Shown here: positions 34,646 to 42,961 of the stretch, piece by piece
Numbering within the stretch: position 1 is the first letter of the stretch
Layout: the number at the start of each line of letters is the position of its first letter
Assembly: GCA_963676635.1 (NCBI GenBank)
Contig: OY781105.1
Location: 682,001-746,000 of the forward strand
Length of the DNA: 64,000 nt
Source of the DNA: GCA-002708315 sp963676635
GTDB taxonomy: Bacteria > Bacteroidota > Bacteroidia > Bacteroidales > F082
Reading direction: 5' to 3'
The notes under the pieces: generated by a model
Seen by the model: the letters and a program-made list of their open reading frames with translations, nothing else
Told to the model about the DNA's origin: nothing
Database searches by the model: none
Program-made: the position numbers and the translations under genes

Positions 34646-37633
34646 ATGGCAAATATTACATCGGAAAATACATTTGAAGCTGCTATTGTTCAATATTTGG
34701 TTGACAATGGCGGATACACGCAAGGAAATGCACCTGATTATAGTCCTGAATTGGGCTTGTTTAAATACGAAGTATTAAAGTTTTTACAAGACACACAACC
34801 AAAAAACTGGGCGAAAATTTCAGCTATTCACGGTGAAAATGCAGATAACAGGATTATCCAACGGATTTACAAAGAAATGGATTTACGTGGGAGTCTTGAT
34901 GTTATCCGAAATGGTTTTACAGACTATGGTGTGCGTTTCAAATTGGCATTCTTTAAACCGGAATCAGGTTTGAATCCAGAGACGCAAGAACTTTACGACA
35001 AAAACCAATTAAAAGTAATCCGACAAGTTTATTATTCCTCAAAAAAAGGGAATACAAATTCTGTTGATTTAGTGCTTTCATTAAATGGAATTCCTGTTTC
35101 AACGATAGAACTTAAAAACCATTTTACAGGGCAAAGCACAGATAACGCAAAAAGACAATACGCAACAACAAGAGATAATAGAGAATTGCTTTTTGCTTTT
35201 AAGAAACGTGCCTTTGTTCATTTTGCCGTAGATGACGAAGAAGTTTTTATGGCTACCAAATTGGACGGAAAAAAGACTTTTTGGCTTCCGTTCAACAAAG
35301 GACATAATAAAGGAAAAGGCAATCCGCCAAATCCAGATGGTTACAAAACTGATTATTTGTGGAATGAGATTTTAATAAAGGATAGTTGGTTAGATATTGT
35401 CCAGCGTTTTATCCATTTACAAATAGAAGAAATAGAAATTGATGGAAAGACATTTAAAAAGGAAAAAATGATTTTTCCACGCTTTCACCAATTAGATGCA
35501 GTAAGAAAACTCACAACCGATGCAAAAGAGACAGGAGCTGGTAAGAATTATTTAGTTCAGCATTCGGCAGGTTCAGGTAAAAGTAATTCAATAGCTTGGT
35601 TAGCCTATCGGTTATCAAGTTTACACAATAATATTGATGAACGCATTTTTGATAGCGTAATTGTTGTAACTGACCGCAGGGTTTTAGACCAGCAGTTGCA
35701 AAACACAATTTACCAGTTTGAACACAAAACTGGTGTTGTTCAGAAGATTGACAAAGACAGTAATCAGTTAGCTTATGCAATCAATTCAGGTTCACATATC
35801 ATAATTACGACACTTCAAAAATTCCCGTTTGTTTTAGATAAAGTTGGAGAAATACCAGACAGAAAATATGCAGTAATAATTGATGAAGCTCACAGTTCTC
35901 AGGGCGGTGAAGCCCACAAAAAGATGAAAGAAGTTTTATCAGCTCAGGGAGTTGAATTAGAAGAAGATATTGAAACTGAAGATTTAATTAGTTTGAATAT
36001 TGAAAAATCAGCAGAAGCAAGGGGGCAACAACAGAATCTTTCATTCTTTGCATTTACAGCTACACCAAAATATAAAACACTTGCAATATTTGGTGAAAAG
36101 GATGCTGATAACAAACCCGAACCGTTTCATTTGTATTCAATGCGTCAAGCGATTGAAGAAGGTTTTATTCTTGATGTATTACAGAATTATACAAACTATG
36201 AATTATATTTTCAACTCTCAAAAGCAATTGAAGAAGACCCCGCACTGAATAAGAAAAAAGCAGCAAGAGCAATCGGTCATTTTGTGAATTTTCACCCTCA
36301 TAATTTAGCTCAAAAAACGGAAATTGTAATTGAGCATTTTAGACAAATAGTTGCTTCAAAAATTGGTGGTAGAGCCAAGGCAATGTTTGTTACTTCTTCT
36401 CGTAAATTGGCAAAAAGATATTTTGAAGAATTTAATAAATACATCAAGGAAAACGGCTACACAAAAGAGTTGAAAATCTTAGTTGCATTTTCAGGGAAAG
36501 TACTTGACGATAATTATCCTGATGGTGTTTCCGAACCAGAATTAACAGGTTATGGAGAAAAAGAACTACCAAAAGTTTTTGATGAAAACGAGTATCGAAT
36601 TTTAATTGTCGCAGACAAATACCAAACAGGTTTTGACCAACCAATGTTGCATACAATGTACGTTGACAAAAAACTTTCTGGGGTTAAAGCGGTTCAGACA
36701 CTTTCAAGACTAAATAGGACAGCTCCTGGTAAGGAAGATACTTTTGTATTGGATTTTGTGAATGACAGAAAAACAATCTTTGAGTCTTTTCAGCCATACT
36801 ATGAAAGAACAACTGTTATTGAAGAACCTGACATTAACCACCTCTTTGATTTAAAAGGTAAACTGGATGAAAAGCAGATTTTCTGGCAATCGGAAATTGA
36901 TGCTTTTGCAAATATTTACTTTAAACCATCTGGCAAACTGACAACAAAAGACCAGTCGCATTTATACGCTTATGTTGACCCTGCAATTGACAGATTTAAA
37001 GCATTGGAAACTGAAGATGAAAAAGACGAGTTTAAAAAGAGTTTAAGAACTTGGACAAATCTTTATTCTTTCCTTGCTCAAATAATGCCATTCAAAGAAC
37101 CTGAGTTTGAAAAATTTTATGCTTATGCAAAATTACTTCAAACCAAACTGCCTAAAAAAGAGTTATCGGACAGTTTACAATTAACTGACGAGATTGCAAT
37201 GGAGTATTACCGTTTGCAAAAAATAAAAGAAGGTTCAATTGACTTGGTAAAAGGAGAAGACGGAGAACTAGATGGACTAAGTGAAGCTGGAATAAAAAGG
37301 GCAAAAGAAGAAAAAGCAAAATTGTCTGAAATCATAGATGTTTTGAATGAAAGATTTGGAACTGAGTTTGAAGAAGCGGACAAACTTTTCTTTGACCAAA
37401 TCGAACAAGAATTAATTCAGGACGAAAAATTGAAAGTTCAGGCAAAAGCAAATAAAATTGACACTTTTAAATACGCTTTTGAAGATATGTTCTTGAATAA
37501 GCTAATTGACAGAATGGACCAAAATCAGGACATATTCGATAAGATAATTGAGAATAAGTCATTTGGTAATTTGGTGAAAGAATTAATGTTGAAAAAAGTA
37601 TATGACAAAATAAATGAAGAAAGCCAGCCCTAA
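34646..37633 (+). CDS. hsdR: Type I restriction-modification system, endonuclease/translocase subunit
   Basis: A 995-residue HsdR. The N-terminal nuclease domain has the PD-(D/E)xK half-motif ELK (Glu155, Lys157 in STIELKNHFTG). The SF2 motor follows with GSGKS (309-313), DEAH (413-416) and FTATP (motif III). The second RecA domain has the QTGFDQPMLHTMYVDK and QTLSRLNRT motifs. A C-terminal helical region (about 780-995) docks to the HsdM/HsdS core. It hydrolyses ATP to pull DNA and cuts away from unmethylated sites. It closes the five-gene operon; its start lies 2 bases after the previous stop. All key motifs are intact. Confidence 0.95.
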   Translation: MANITSENTFEAAIVQYLVDNGGYTQGNAPDYSPELGLFKYEVLKFLQDTQPKNWAKISAIHGENADNRIIQRIYKEMDLRGSLDVIRNGFTDYGVRFKLAFFKPESGLNPETQELYDKNQLKVIRQVYYSSKKGNTNSVDLVLSLNGIPVSTIELKNHFTGQSTDNAKRQYATTRDNRELLFAFKKRAFVHFAVDDEEVFMATKLDGKKTFWLPFNKGHNKGKGNPPNPDGYKTDYLWNEILIKDSWLDIVQRFIHLQIEEIEIDGKTFKKEKMIFPRFHQLDAVRKLTTDAKETGAGKNYLVQHSAGSGKSNSIAWLAYRLSSLHNNIDERIFDSVIVVTDRRVLDQQLQNTIYQFEHKTGVVQKIDKDSNQLAYAINSGSHIIITTLQKFPFVLDKVGEIPDRKYAVIIDEAHSSQGGEAHKKMKEVLSAQGVELEEDIETEDLISLNIEKSAEARGQQQNLSFFAFTATPKYKTLAIFGEKDADNKPEPFHLYSMRQAIEEGFILDVLQNYTNYELYFQLSKAIEEDPALNKKKAARAIGHFVNFHPHNLAQKTEIVIEHFRQIVASKIGGRAKAMFVTSSRKLAKRYFEEFNKYIKENGYTKELKILVAFSGKVLDDNYPDGVSEPELTGYGEKELPKVFDENEYRILIVADKYQTGFDQPMLHTMYVDKKLSGVKAVQTLSRLNRTAPGKEDTFVLDFVNDRKTIFESFQPYYERTTVIEEPDINHLFDLKGKLDEKQIFWQSEIDAFANIYFKPSGKLTTKDQSHLYAYVDPAIDRFKALETEDEKDEFKKSLRTWTNLYSFLAQIMPFKEPEFEKFYAYAKLLQTKLPKKELSDSLQLTDEIAMEYYRLQKIKEGSIDLVKGEDGELDGLSEAGIKRAKEEKAKLSEIIDVLNERFGTEFEEADKLFFDQIEQELIQDEKLKVQAKANKIDTFKYAFEDMFLNKLIDRMDQNQDIFDKIIENKSFGNLVKELMLKKVYDKINEESQP

Positions 37634-37993
37634 AGCCATACACATTTGCAATTCACACGAGCCAACGCTCCAACCAAAAATTGCAAAAGAGTATGTCTTT
37701 GCCAGTGCTTTTTTGCCGACCCTAAAAACTATTTTTTTCGGAAACAGCAGTGTTTCAATTGAACAGATTTACAATTGTAAAAGACTGATAATTAACCAAT
37801 AATGAATGAACACCAGCAGCTAACAAAGTATATAAAACATTTGGTGTATAGTGCTAGTTTTAAGGCTGTTACATTTAACCAAAATTGTAGCGGCTTGACA
37901 GTTTTGCTCTCCGAAATGCCAAACGATTCATATACGTAGCCGTTAGGTGCAAGCAAAATGAACATCGTGCAACTAGAACAATAAAATAGGAAA
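37634..37993. other. Spacer with two palindromic sites after hsdR
   Basis: No gene is supported; a 62-codon ORF at 37614 overlaps hsdR and runs through the palindrome. Arms 37638-37653 and 37679-37694 (ATAC.C.TTTGCAATT) form one inverted repeat. A larger one is at 37816-37950. Confidence 0.6.
37816..37950. repeat. attC-like palindromic site b
   Basis: The ends are complementary with interruptions: GCAGCTAAC...GTATAT...TTTGG on the left, and CCAAACG...ATATACGTAGCCGTTAGGTGC on the right. The right end has GTTAGGT, matching the integron core consensus GTTRRRY. The left AGCTAAC differs from its complement at one base. Inside is GTAGCGGCTTGACAGT, related to the 30-bp repeats at 39961/40028. A gene starts 44 bases after it. 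Confidence 0.5.
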
Positions 37994-39211
37994 ATGATAA
38001 TAGATTTTAAAGAAATACCACCGGCAAATAAAGGAAATGGCGAGCAAGACTGCTTTGAACAATTTGCTTGTGATTTTCTGGAGACTATTGGTTATAAAAT
38101 AATTAGAAGACCTGACAGGGGACCTGATGGAAAAAAGGATTTAATTATTTCTGAAACAAGAACAGGAATTGGGGGAGAAACAACTATTAAATGGATTGTA
38201 AGCTGCAAACATTACGCAATTACCGGAACCTCAGTAAAAGATACAGATGAAGAAGATATCTATGATAGAGTAGTAAAACACAAATGTCAAGGATTTCTAG
38301 GATTTTATTCAACATTGCCTGCTTCTAGTCTTTCAGATAAACTTTATGGACTAAAAGACAAAATTGAAACTGATACGTATGACTCAACTAGAATTGAGAA
38401 AGAATTATTGCAGAATAATCAAAAAGAAAGAATATTAGCAAGTTATTTCCCAACTTCTAATGACAGGTATCGAAAGAAAATAATAAATGACTCTTCCAAT
38501 TTAACGGAAGATAAATCAGACTTATCACCTACGATAGCTGATGATGATATTTTACGCATATCAAAGACAGCAGTGATTCTGATAGATATTGAGAAAATTA
38601 AAGAAAAGTATTTTAATTCTAGTTGGGATAATAAGAAGAATATACTTTCTAAACTTTATCGTTATTCAGACCATTCTAATGAAAAAGTAGCAAGTGCTGT
38701 TTTTTATTTCTTGGAATCAGTTGCGCAATTGACATCTGTGAAAAACCCGTCTGATATTGCGAGTTCAATACATTCATTAGTACTTACTTTTTTCCCTTCA
38801 TCATTTGAAAAAGATGAAAAACAAAGAATAGAAAATGGAAAGTTGTGTGTTCAAATAGGATTTAATTTAGCTTATGATGCTTTCATTCATCTAGAAAATT
38901 ATAAAATAGCTGAATATGGGCTTTCAATTTTGAAATACATCTATAGAGAGGGTAAGCGAAAAAGAATGCCTGAATTACAAAAAAATGTTTTGACTCAATA
39001 TGAAGAACTTCAACAAACACTTGACAGACCAGAAAGAACAGACTTGAATAAAGCAAAAGAGTTTGTAAAAATATTCAAAGACGATATAGAAACTAATGAT
39101 TTAAGTTTTCCTTTATTACCTCCACATTTAACTGAACTGACTTTAATTGATGACGAGGAGTGTAATAATCGAAGAATAAAAAGGAGAAGGATAAACAATG
39201 CCAGCCCATAA
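37994..39211 (+). CDS. PD-(D/E)xK restriction-endonuclease-like protein
   Basis: A 405-residue protein. Residues about 20-80 show a restriction-endonuclease-fold core: QDCFEQFACDFLETIGY (helix 1, as in Mrr-type enzymes), then GPDGKKDLII (Asp), and IKWIVSCKHYAITG, where the CK supplies the catalytic Lys, followed by a turn and QGFLGFYSTLPASS. The rest (about 150-405) is helical, perhaps TPR-like (YKIAEYGLSILKYIYREGKR), with no named domain. It stands alone between two palindromic attC-like sites, like a single-gene cassette, next to the hsd operon. A nuclease role in defence is plausible but only inferred. Confidence 0.65.
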   Translation: MIIDFKEIPPANKGNGEQDCFEQFACDFLETIGYKIIRRPDRGPDGKKDLIISETRTGIGGETTIKWIVSCKHYAITGTSVKDTDEEDIYDRVVKHKCQGFLGFYSTLPASSLSDKLYGLKDKIETDTYDSTRIEKELLQNNQKERILASYFPTSNDRYRKKIINDSSNLTEDKSDLSPTIADDDILRISKTAVILIDIEKIKEKYFNSSWDNKKNILSKLYRYSDHSNEKVASAVFYFLESVAQLTSVKNPSDIASSIHSLVLTFFPSSFEKDEKQRIENGKLCVQIGFNLAYDAFIHLENYKIAEYGLSILKYIYREGKRKRMPELQKNVLTQYEELQQTLDRPERTDLNKAKEFVKIFKDDIETNDLSFPLLPPHLTELTLIDDEECNNRRIKRRRINNASP

Positions 39212-39292
39212 CAATTAAGGATTCGGACTGGGCGCAGCCCAAAGTCTGAATCAGGTGTTGACGAAACCGGATCCTGGAATATGTGTTATGGG
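39205..39292. repeat. attC-like palindromic site c
   Basis: The outer arms CCCATAACA (39205-39213) and TGTTATGGG (39284-39292) are perfectly complementary. They enclose an inner hairpin GATTCGGACTGGGC / GCCC..AGTCTGAATC (39220-39252). It overlaps the stop codon of the nuclease gene, as cassette-end sites often do. Confidence 0.55.
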
Positions 39293-39599
39293 GATTGATA
39301 GGTTTTATTTGCTTTTGTTTTGTTTTTTAAAGGGTATTATTATCTGAAAACACTCCTCTTTTTATCAATATTTATTCCTTTTCTCTAGCATTTTGTACGG
39401 TTTTAAATTACAATTTCTATTATTTAAAACAATTGGGCATAATTCTCCCATTTACCCTTGGGCACTAATTTGGGTTTGTTATTTTAAGTGTTTGCAAAAG
39501 GGTCTGGATATACTGCGGAGGGTCTCTGTTACTAAAACAATAAATGGTTTGCATTGGGTACGACATATTGGGCATGCCCCCATCTGGATGTAATTTGAA
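39293..39599. other. AT-rich spacer
   Basis: I see no gene in it. Its right end is an inverted repeat ATCTGGATGTAATT / AAACTACACCCAGAT (39582-39613) that leads into the 72-bp direct repeat. Confidence 0.5.
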
Positions 39600-39672
39600 A
39601 CTACACCCAGATATTGTAAATATAATTCTGCATAATAACTGTTTTAATTGTATTTTTGATAGGCGAGCGTAG
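39600..39672 (+). repeat. 72-bp direct repeat flanking the defence block, right copy
   Basis: Matches 27683-27754 through the TATAATTCTGCATAATAACTG core and ends in GATAGGCGAGCGTAG, which is at the same time the start of PAL element P3. The two copies are 11.9 kb apart and bracket the hsd operon and the nuclease gene. Confidence 0.8.
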
Positions 39673-39693
39673 TTACAAACTACGCTCAGTGGG
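39658..39693. repeat. PAL palindromic repeat P3
   Basis: GATAGGCGAGCGTAGTT - ACA - AACTACGCTCAGTGGG; the reverse complement of P2 in both arms and outer flanks. Confidence 0.8.
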
Positions 39694-39883
39694 ACATCCG
39701 ACCACCTCTGTTCGTTATTCGAATTTGGCAACCGTACTTCAAGACCTTGGCGATTATAATGGTGCAAAGGCTTTGTTGGAAAAAGCTATTTTAATATTTG
39801 AAAACAATTTAGGCAATCAACATCCCTATACCTTAACTGCAATTGAAAATCTGAAAAATTTAAATGATGAAATGAAAAATTAA
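39683..39883 (+). pseudogene. C-terminal fragment of a TPR protein
   Basis: After PAL element P3 the frame reads HPTTSVRYSNLATVLQDLGDYNGAKALLEKAI and IFENNLGNQHPYTLTAIENL. These are kinesin-light-chain-type tetratricopeptide repeats (HP-T/Y-x-x-NLA...G-A). An ORF start at 39656 lies within the PAL element and is artificial. Everything before the last repeat and a half is missing, so it is a truncated remnant whose break coincides with the PAL element, as at the hsdM remnant. Confidence 0.7.
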
Positions 39884-39887
39884 AACT

Positions 39888-40089
39888 CGCTATAACAATA
39901 ATTATAAGTAATGCGGGGGATTTGTTAAATTTGAACATAAAAGCATTTAATAAACAACGTAGCGGCTTGATAGTGAAGTGCATTGAAATCTTTTAAAAGT
40001 CGGTGGTATTCCGGTTACTTCATTTCGAGCGGCTTGATAGTGAAGTGCATTGAAATCCCGCACTACGCGTATTCGTGCCGTTAGCAAAC
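39888..40089. repeat. attC-like palindromic site d with two 30-bp direct repeats
   Basis: The outer arms are imperfectly complementary (GCTATAACAATAAT...AAGTAATGCGGG on the left; CCCGCACTACGCG..ATTCGTGCCGTTAGC on the right). In the middle the identical 30-mer beginning AGCGGCTTGATAGTGAAG and ending CATTGAAATC occurs at 39961-39990 and 40028-40057, separated by 37 bp. Confidence 0.55.
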
Positions 40090-40534
40090 ATTTATAAATA
40101 AACGAGATACATACAGATGAAAAGAAACATTTTATTCATTTTAGGATTGACTCTTATTCTTTCAGGTTGCTCTTTCATTGGAAACGTATATAGGTATTCA
40201 AAGACTTCTAAAGAATTGATTAATTCGATTATGTCAGAGGATTATGAAAAAGCCTATGACTTATTTGCGTATGAGAAGTATGGAGAGATTCCTATTGATA
40301 CTTTTAAAGTTCATATTACGAAATTCAGAACAGTAGTAGTTGATAATTTCGGAACTGACTTCGATTTGTCATTTGTTCATGCTAAGAAAACTACTCTTAA
40401 TACAGAAGACCCGGGACCACATCCTACAAAAGTTCAAATTCAAATAAAAAATGATACTCATTATGGATACTTCACCGTATTATTTGATGATGAAGTAAAC
40501 CAAGTTGCAAATATTAATTTAGAGAATATAAATA

Positions 40535-41519
40535 ACCCGTTGTGCATTTAGGACAAATTTAATTTAATGTTGTTAATATTTCTATCAAAAACAAACTTAT
40601 TTAGATATTGAATCAAAGTAAGAGCAGCAATTTTAGAAAGTATTCTAGTTTTGAATCCCAGGAATGATTTAGCATAATTTCTTCTTATCATAAATTGGTC
40701 AGTTAATTGAGAAAACAAAGTTTCTATTCTTTTTCTGGATTTTCTATAAATACACGGTATTTCAAAATAATTAAGTTGATTTTTCCTCATAGGAGTTTTT
40801 AAATTTATTTGAGCTGATTCAAAAAGGTTAAGTTGAACATTTGCAGATAAATAACCCATATCACCAAGTAAAATACAGTCAGATAATTGAGTGTCTATAT
40901 CTTGTAAGTATTTAATATCATGAACTGAAGCAGGGGTAATATCTATACTTTGAAAAACACCGGAAACAGAACAAATTCCATGTAATTTATATCCGTAATA
41001 ATACAATTTTTGAGAAGCACAATAACCTTTATCTGGAGAACAGTAATCTTGATCTTTACAAATTGTACTTCTTAAAGATCGAGACATTTTACAAACTTCT
41101 AAAGGCATTGAATCAACAATAAAGTGATCTTCAAATTCATTGAAAAAATTTGCAATCTTATCCCTTATACATTCTAAATATGGAAATAACTTTCTTTTCC
41201 TTCTGTTATAAACACTTCGCTCAATCAAATCTTCCAAATAGGTATCTTTTATCACTCTAAACAACTGACATTCACTATCTATACTCATATACTCTGAAGT
41301 TAAGTTCATGGCAATAAGTTCAATATTTGAAAGTTTTGGTTTACGTATTTGAATAAATTCATCAAATGAAGGTTCAAATTTTTTGATATTGTTCAGAATA
41401 ATTTCGTAATTTTGAATAAAGTTGTTCATAATTTAATTGTTTGATAGTCATTTAAATATACGAATTATTTTAATTCAATGAACAACTTTTTTTATTTTTT
41501 TATCAAATGCACAACGGGT
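40535..41519 (-). mobile_element. IS982-family insertion sequence (985 bp)
   Basis: The terminal inverted repeats are ACCCGTTGTGCATTT at 40535-40549 and its complement at 41505-41519. The 8-bp target duplication TATAAATA is at 40527-40534 and 41520-41527. The ACC start and single-ORF layout fit IS982. The perfect TSD shows a recent, simple transposition. Confidence 0.95.
40548..41429 (-). CDS. IS982-family transposase
   Basis: A 293-residue DDE transposase, full length for IS982. An N-terminal helical domain (LSNIELIAMNLTSEY) is followed by the catalytic Asp in FIVDSMPLEVC, the second Asp in LLGDMGYLS and the Glu in RKRIETLFSQL. The C-terminus closes with SKIAALTLIQYLN. It is intact and so potentially active. 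Its stop falls at the inner edge of the left terminal repeat. Confidence 0.93.
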   Translation of the reverse strand: MNNFIQNYEIILNNIKKFEPSFDEFIQIRKPKLSNIELIAMNLTSEYMSIDSECQLFRVIKDTYLEDLIERSVYNRRKRKLFPYLECIRDKIANFFNEFEDHFIVDSMPLEVCKMSRSLRSTICKDQDYCSPDKGYCASQKLYYYGYKLHGICSVSGVFQSIDITPASVHDIKYLQDIDTQLSDCILLGDMGYLSANVQLNLFESAQINLKTPMRKNQLNYFEIPCIYRKSRKRIETLFSQLTDQFMIRRNYAKSFLGFKTRILSKIAALTLIQYLNKFVFDRNINNIKLNLS

Positions 41520-41910
41520 TATAAATAATGAGATTCCATCAATGAGTTTATTCTGGATATTCGGATTACTACCATTAGTAGTTGTTGGATTTAACATATA
41601 TACAATTAGGAGAGTTGTAAAAAGTAATGTCAATAGGAAATGGTTAAAAATATTAGGAATAATAATTTTGAATGTACCTGCATTCACTTATTCTGTGGTA
41701 AATGGATTCAAAATTGAATTTCTAAGTTTTCAGATTTTGCTTGGAATGAGTTTTGGCATGATGGGATATATTAACACATTTTGGACTTTTGGATTACCAA
41801 TTGGTTCTTTAATTGCCCATTACAAGATTAAAAAGTCAAGTAAATCAACTGTTAATGATAATTCTGACGTGGAAAGCATTAATGAAAATGAATAAAAACA
41901 TTCGCTAAAA

Positions 41911-41965
41911 GGCGAGCGTAGTTACACCTGCCCGCCGCCAAGGCGGATGAAACTACGCTCAGTGG
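41911..41965. repeat. PAL palindromic repeat P4
   Basis: GGCGAGCGTAGTT and GAAACTACGCTCAGTGG flank a 25-bp loop with CCGCC/GGCGG, as in P1. It begins 15 bases after the interrupted lipoprotein gene. Confidence 0.8.
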
Positions 41966-42153
41966 AGAAATAGCCTCTTTTGCGGAGACATTCCAATGTG
42001 ATAGTAGTTCCTAGAATAGGACTTTGTGCTATAATAGCCCATCCTCCCATTCTTGTTCTGCTCCAGGCGTATGCCTGTCCCGATGGCACACCCAGTAGGA
42101 TAAGGTTGTAGTACACGTTAAAAAAACATATCATAAATTAAAATAAAATTTCA

Positions 42154-42789
42154 ATGGAAATCATTAATGACTATTCGCAATTATTCGATTTGATTTATAA
42201 AATAATTATGATCTTCATCTTTGGATTTGGATTATACTCAATTATTTTTCAAAAAAAAGGTTTACAATATTCAACAATAAAAGATTGTATTGACATACAC
42301 AGAAATATTCTAAGAAGTCAACAAAAATTAAAAGCAAATTCTAATACTAAACCAGAAAAACATTTAATACTGATAAGAGATCATCTGGGACTTGTAACCG
42401 ATGAATTGTTTTATATGAAAAATGGCTATTTGCCCGAAAATATATCCAAAACATGGATAAAAAATATGATCAATTTTATTCCAATTCAATGTAAAGGAGA
42501 AATAATTAATAAGACTGAAATACTTACAAGCAGAGAAATATCAGATTATATTAACCTGGATTATAAAAACAAAAACCTACAAAGCATCTACTTTAAAAAA
42601 TACATCTCATTAATACAAGAGGGAGAAGTATTTAGTAAAATACGTAATACATTCACTTTAGAAGATAAAATGTGTGTTAACATGACTGTATCCTTACAAA
42701 CTACAAAAAAGGAGGAGCTTGTAAATCATTTATGGAACATTATTGTAGACAAAAAGAAAGGAATAAAAATAAGATCAATACACAAATAG
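42154..42789 (+). CDS. Hypothetical membrane-anchored protein
   Basis: A 211-residue protein with one N-terminal membrane helix (about 17-35, IIMIFIFGFGLYSIIF). A mixed alpha/beta cytosolic or periplasmic part follows, with HRNILRSQQKL and KHLILIRDHLGLVTDELFYM. No motif or family is recognised. Low GC and Lys/Asn/Ile-rich composition resemble the adjacent island genes more than the housekeeping genes to the right. It stands alone between a PAL element and a T9SS gene. It is called as a gene for its length and clean start. Confidence 0.6.
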   Translation: MEIINDYSQLFDLIYKIIMIFIFGFGLYSIIFQKKGLQYSTIKDCIDIHRNILRSQQKLKANSNTKPEKHLILIRDHLGLVTDELFYMKNGYLPENISKTWIKNMINFIPIQCKGEIINKTEILTSREISDYINLDYKNKNLQSIYFKKYISLIQEGEVFSKIRNTFTLEDKMCVNMTVSLQTTKKEELVNHLWNIIVDKKKGIKIRSIHK

Positions 42790-42961
42790 AACAAGTCCTG
42801 CGCCTTATGTAATTTATGGGACTGGAGGGACTTGGAGACTTGGAGACTGGGCGAATATGCGACTTTGCGAAAATGCGACTGGAGGGACTCGCACTAATTA
42901 CACTGTGTTGGCAACTTATATTAAGGATTTATATTAACAAACATGCAAATAAATTGATATA

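Larger units (their letters stand above)
40117..41895 (+). pseudogene. Lipoprotein gene interrupted by IS982
   Basis: The left part (40117-40534) encodes a lipoprotein signal (LILSGC, Cys near 18), then a DUF3887-like segment (SKELINSIMSEDYEKAYDLF). The right part (41528-41895) encodes two membrane helices (LFWIFGLLPLVVVGFNIY and WLKILGIIILNVPAFTYSVV) plus a third and an acidic tail. Removing the IS and one TATAAATA copy joins them in frame (...NLENINN-EIPSMSLFW...) into one protein of about 261 residues. As it stands, the first half ends in the IS (NPLCI-stop). I cannot name its function. It follows attC-like site d and was probably part of that cassette. Confidence 0.82.

Noticed and set aside
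37614..37802. 62-codon ORF after hsdR
   Set aside because: It overlaps hsdR and reads through a palindrome; no Shine-Dalgarno or homology.
39961..40057. CRISPR array (two 30-bp repeats, 37-bp spacer)
   Set aside because: Only two repeats, no cas gene in the window, and the repeat word also occurs in another attC-like palindrome, so it is not called CRISPR.
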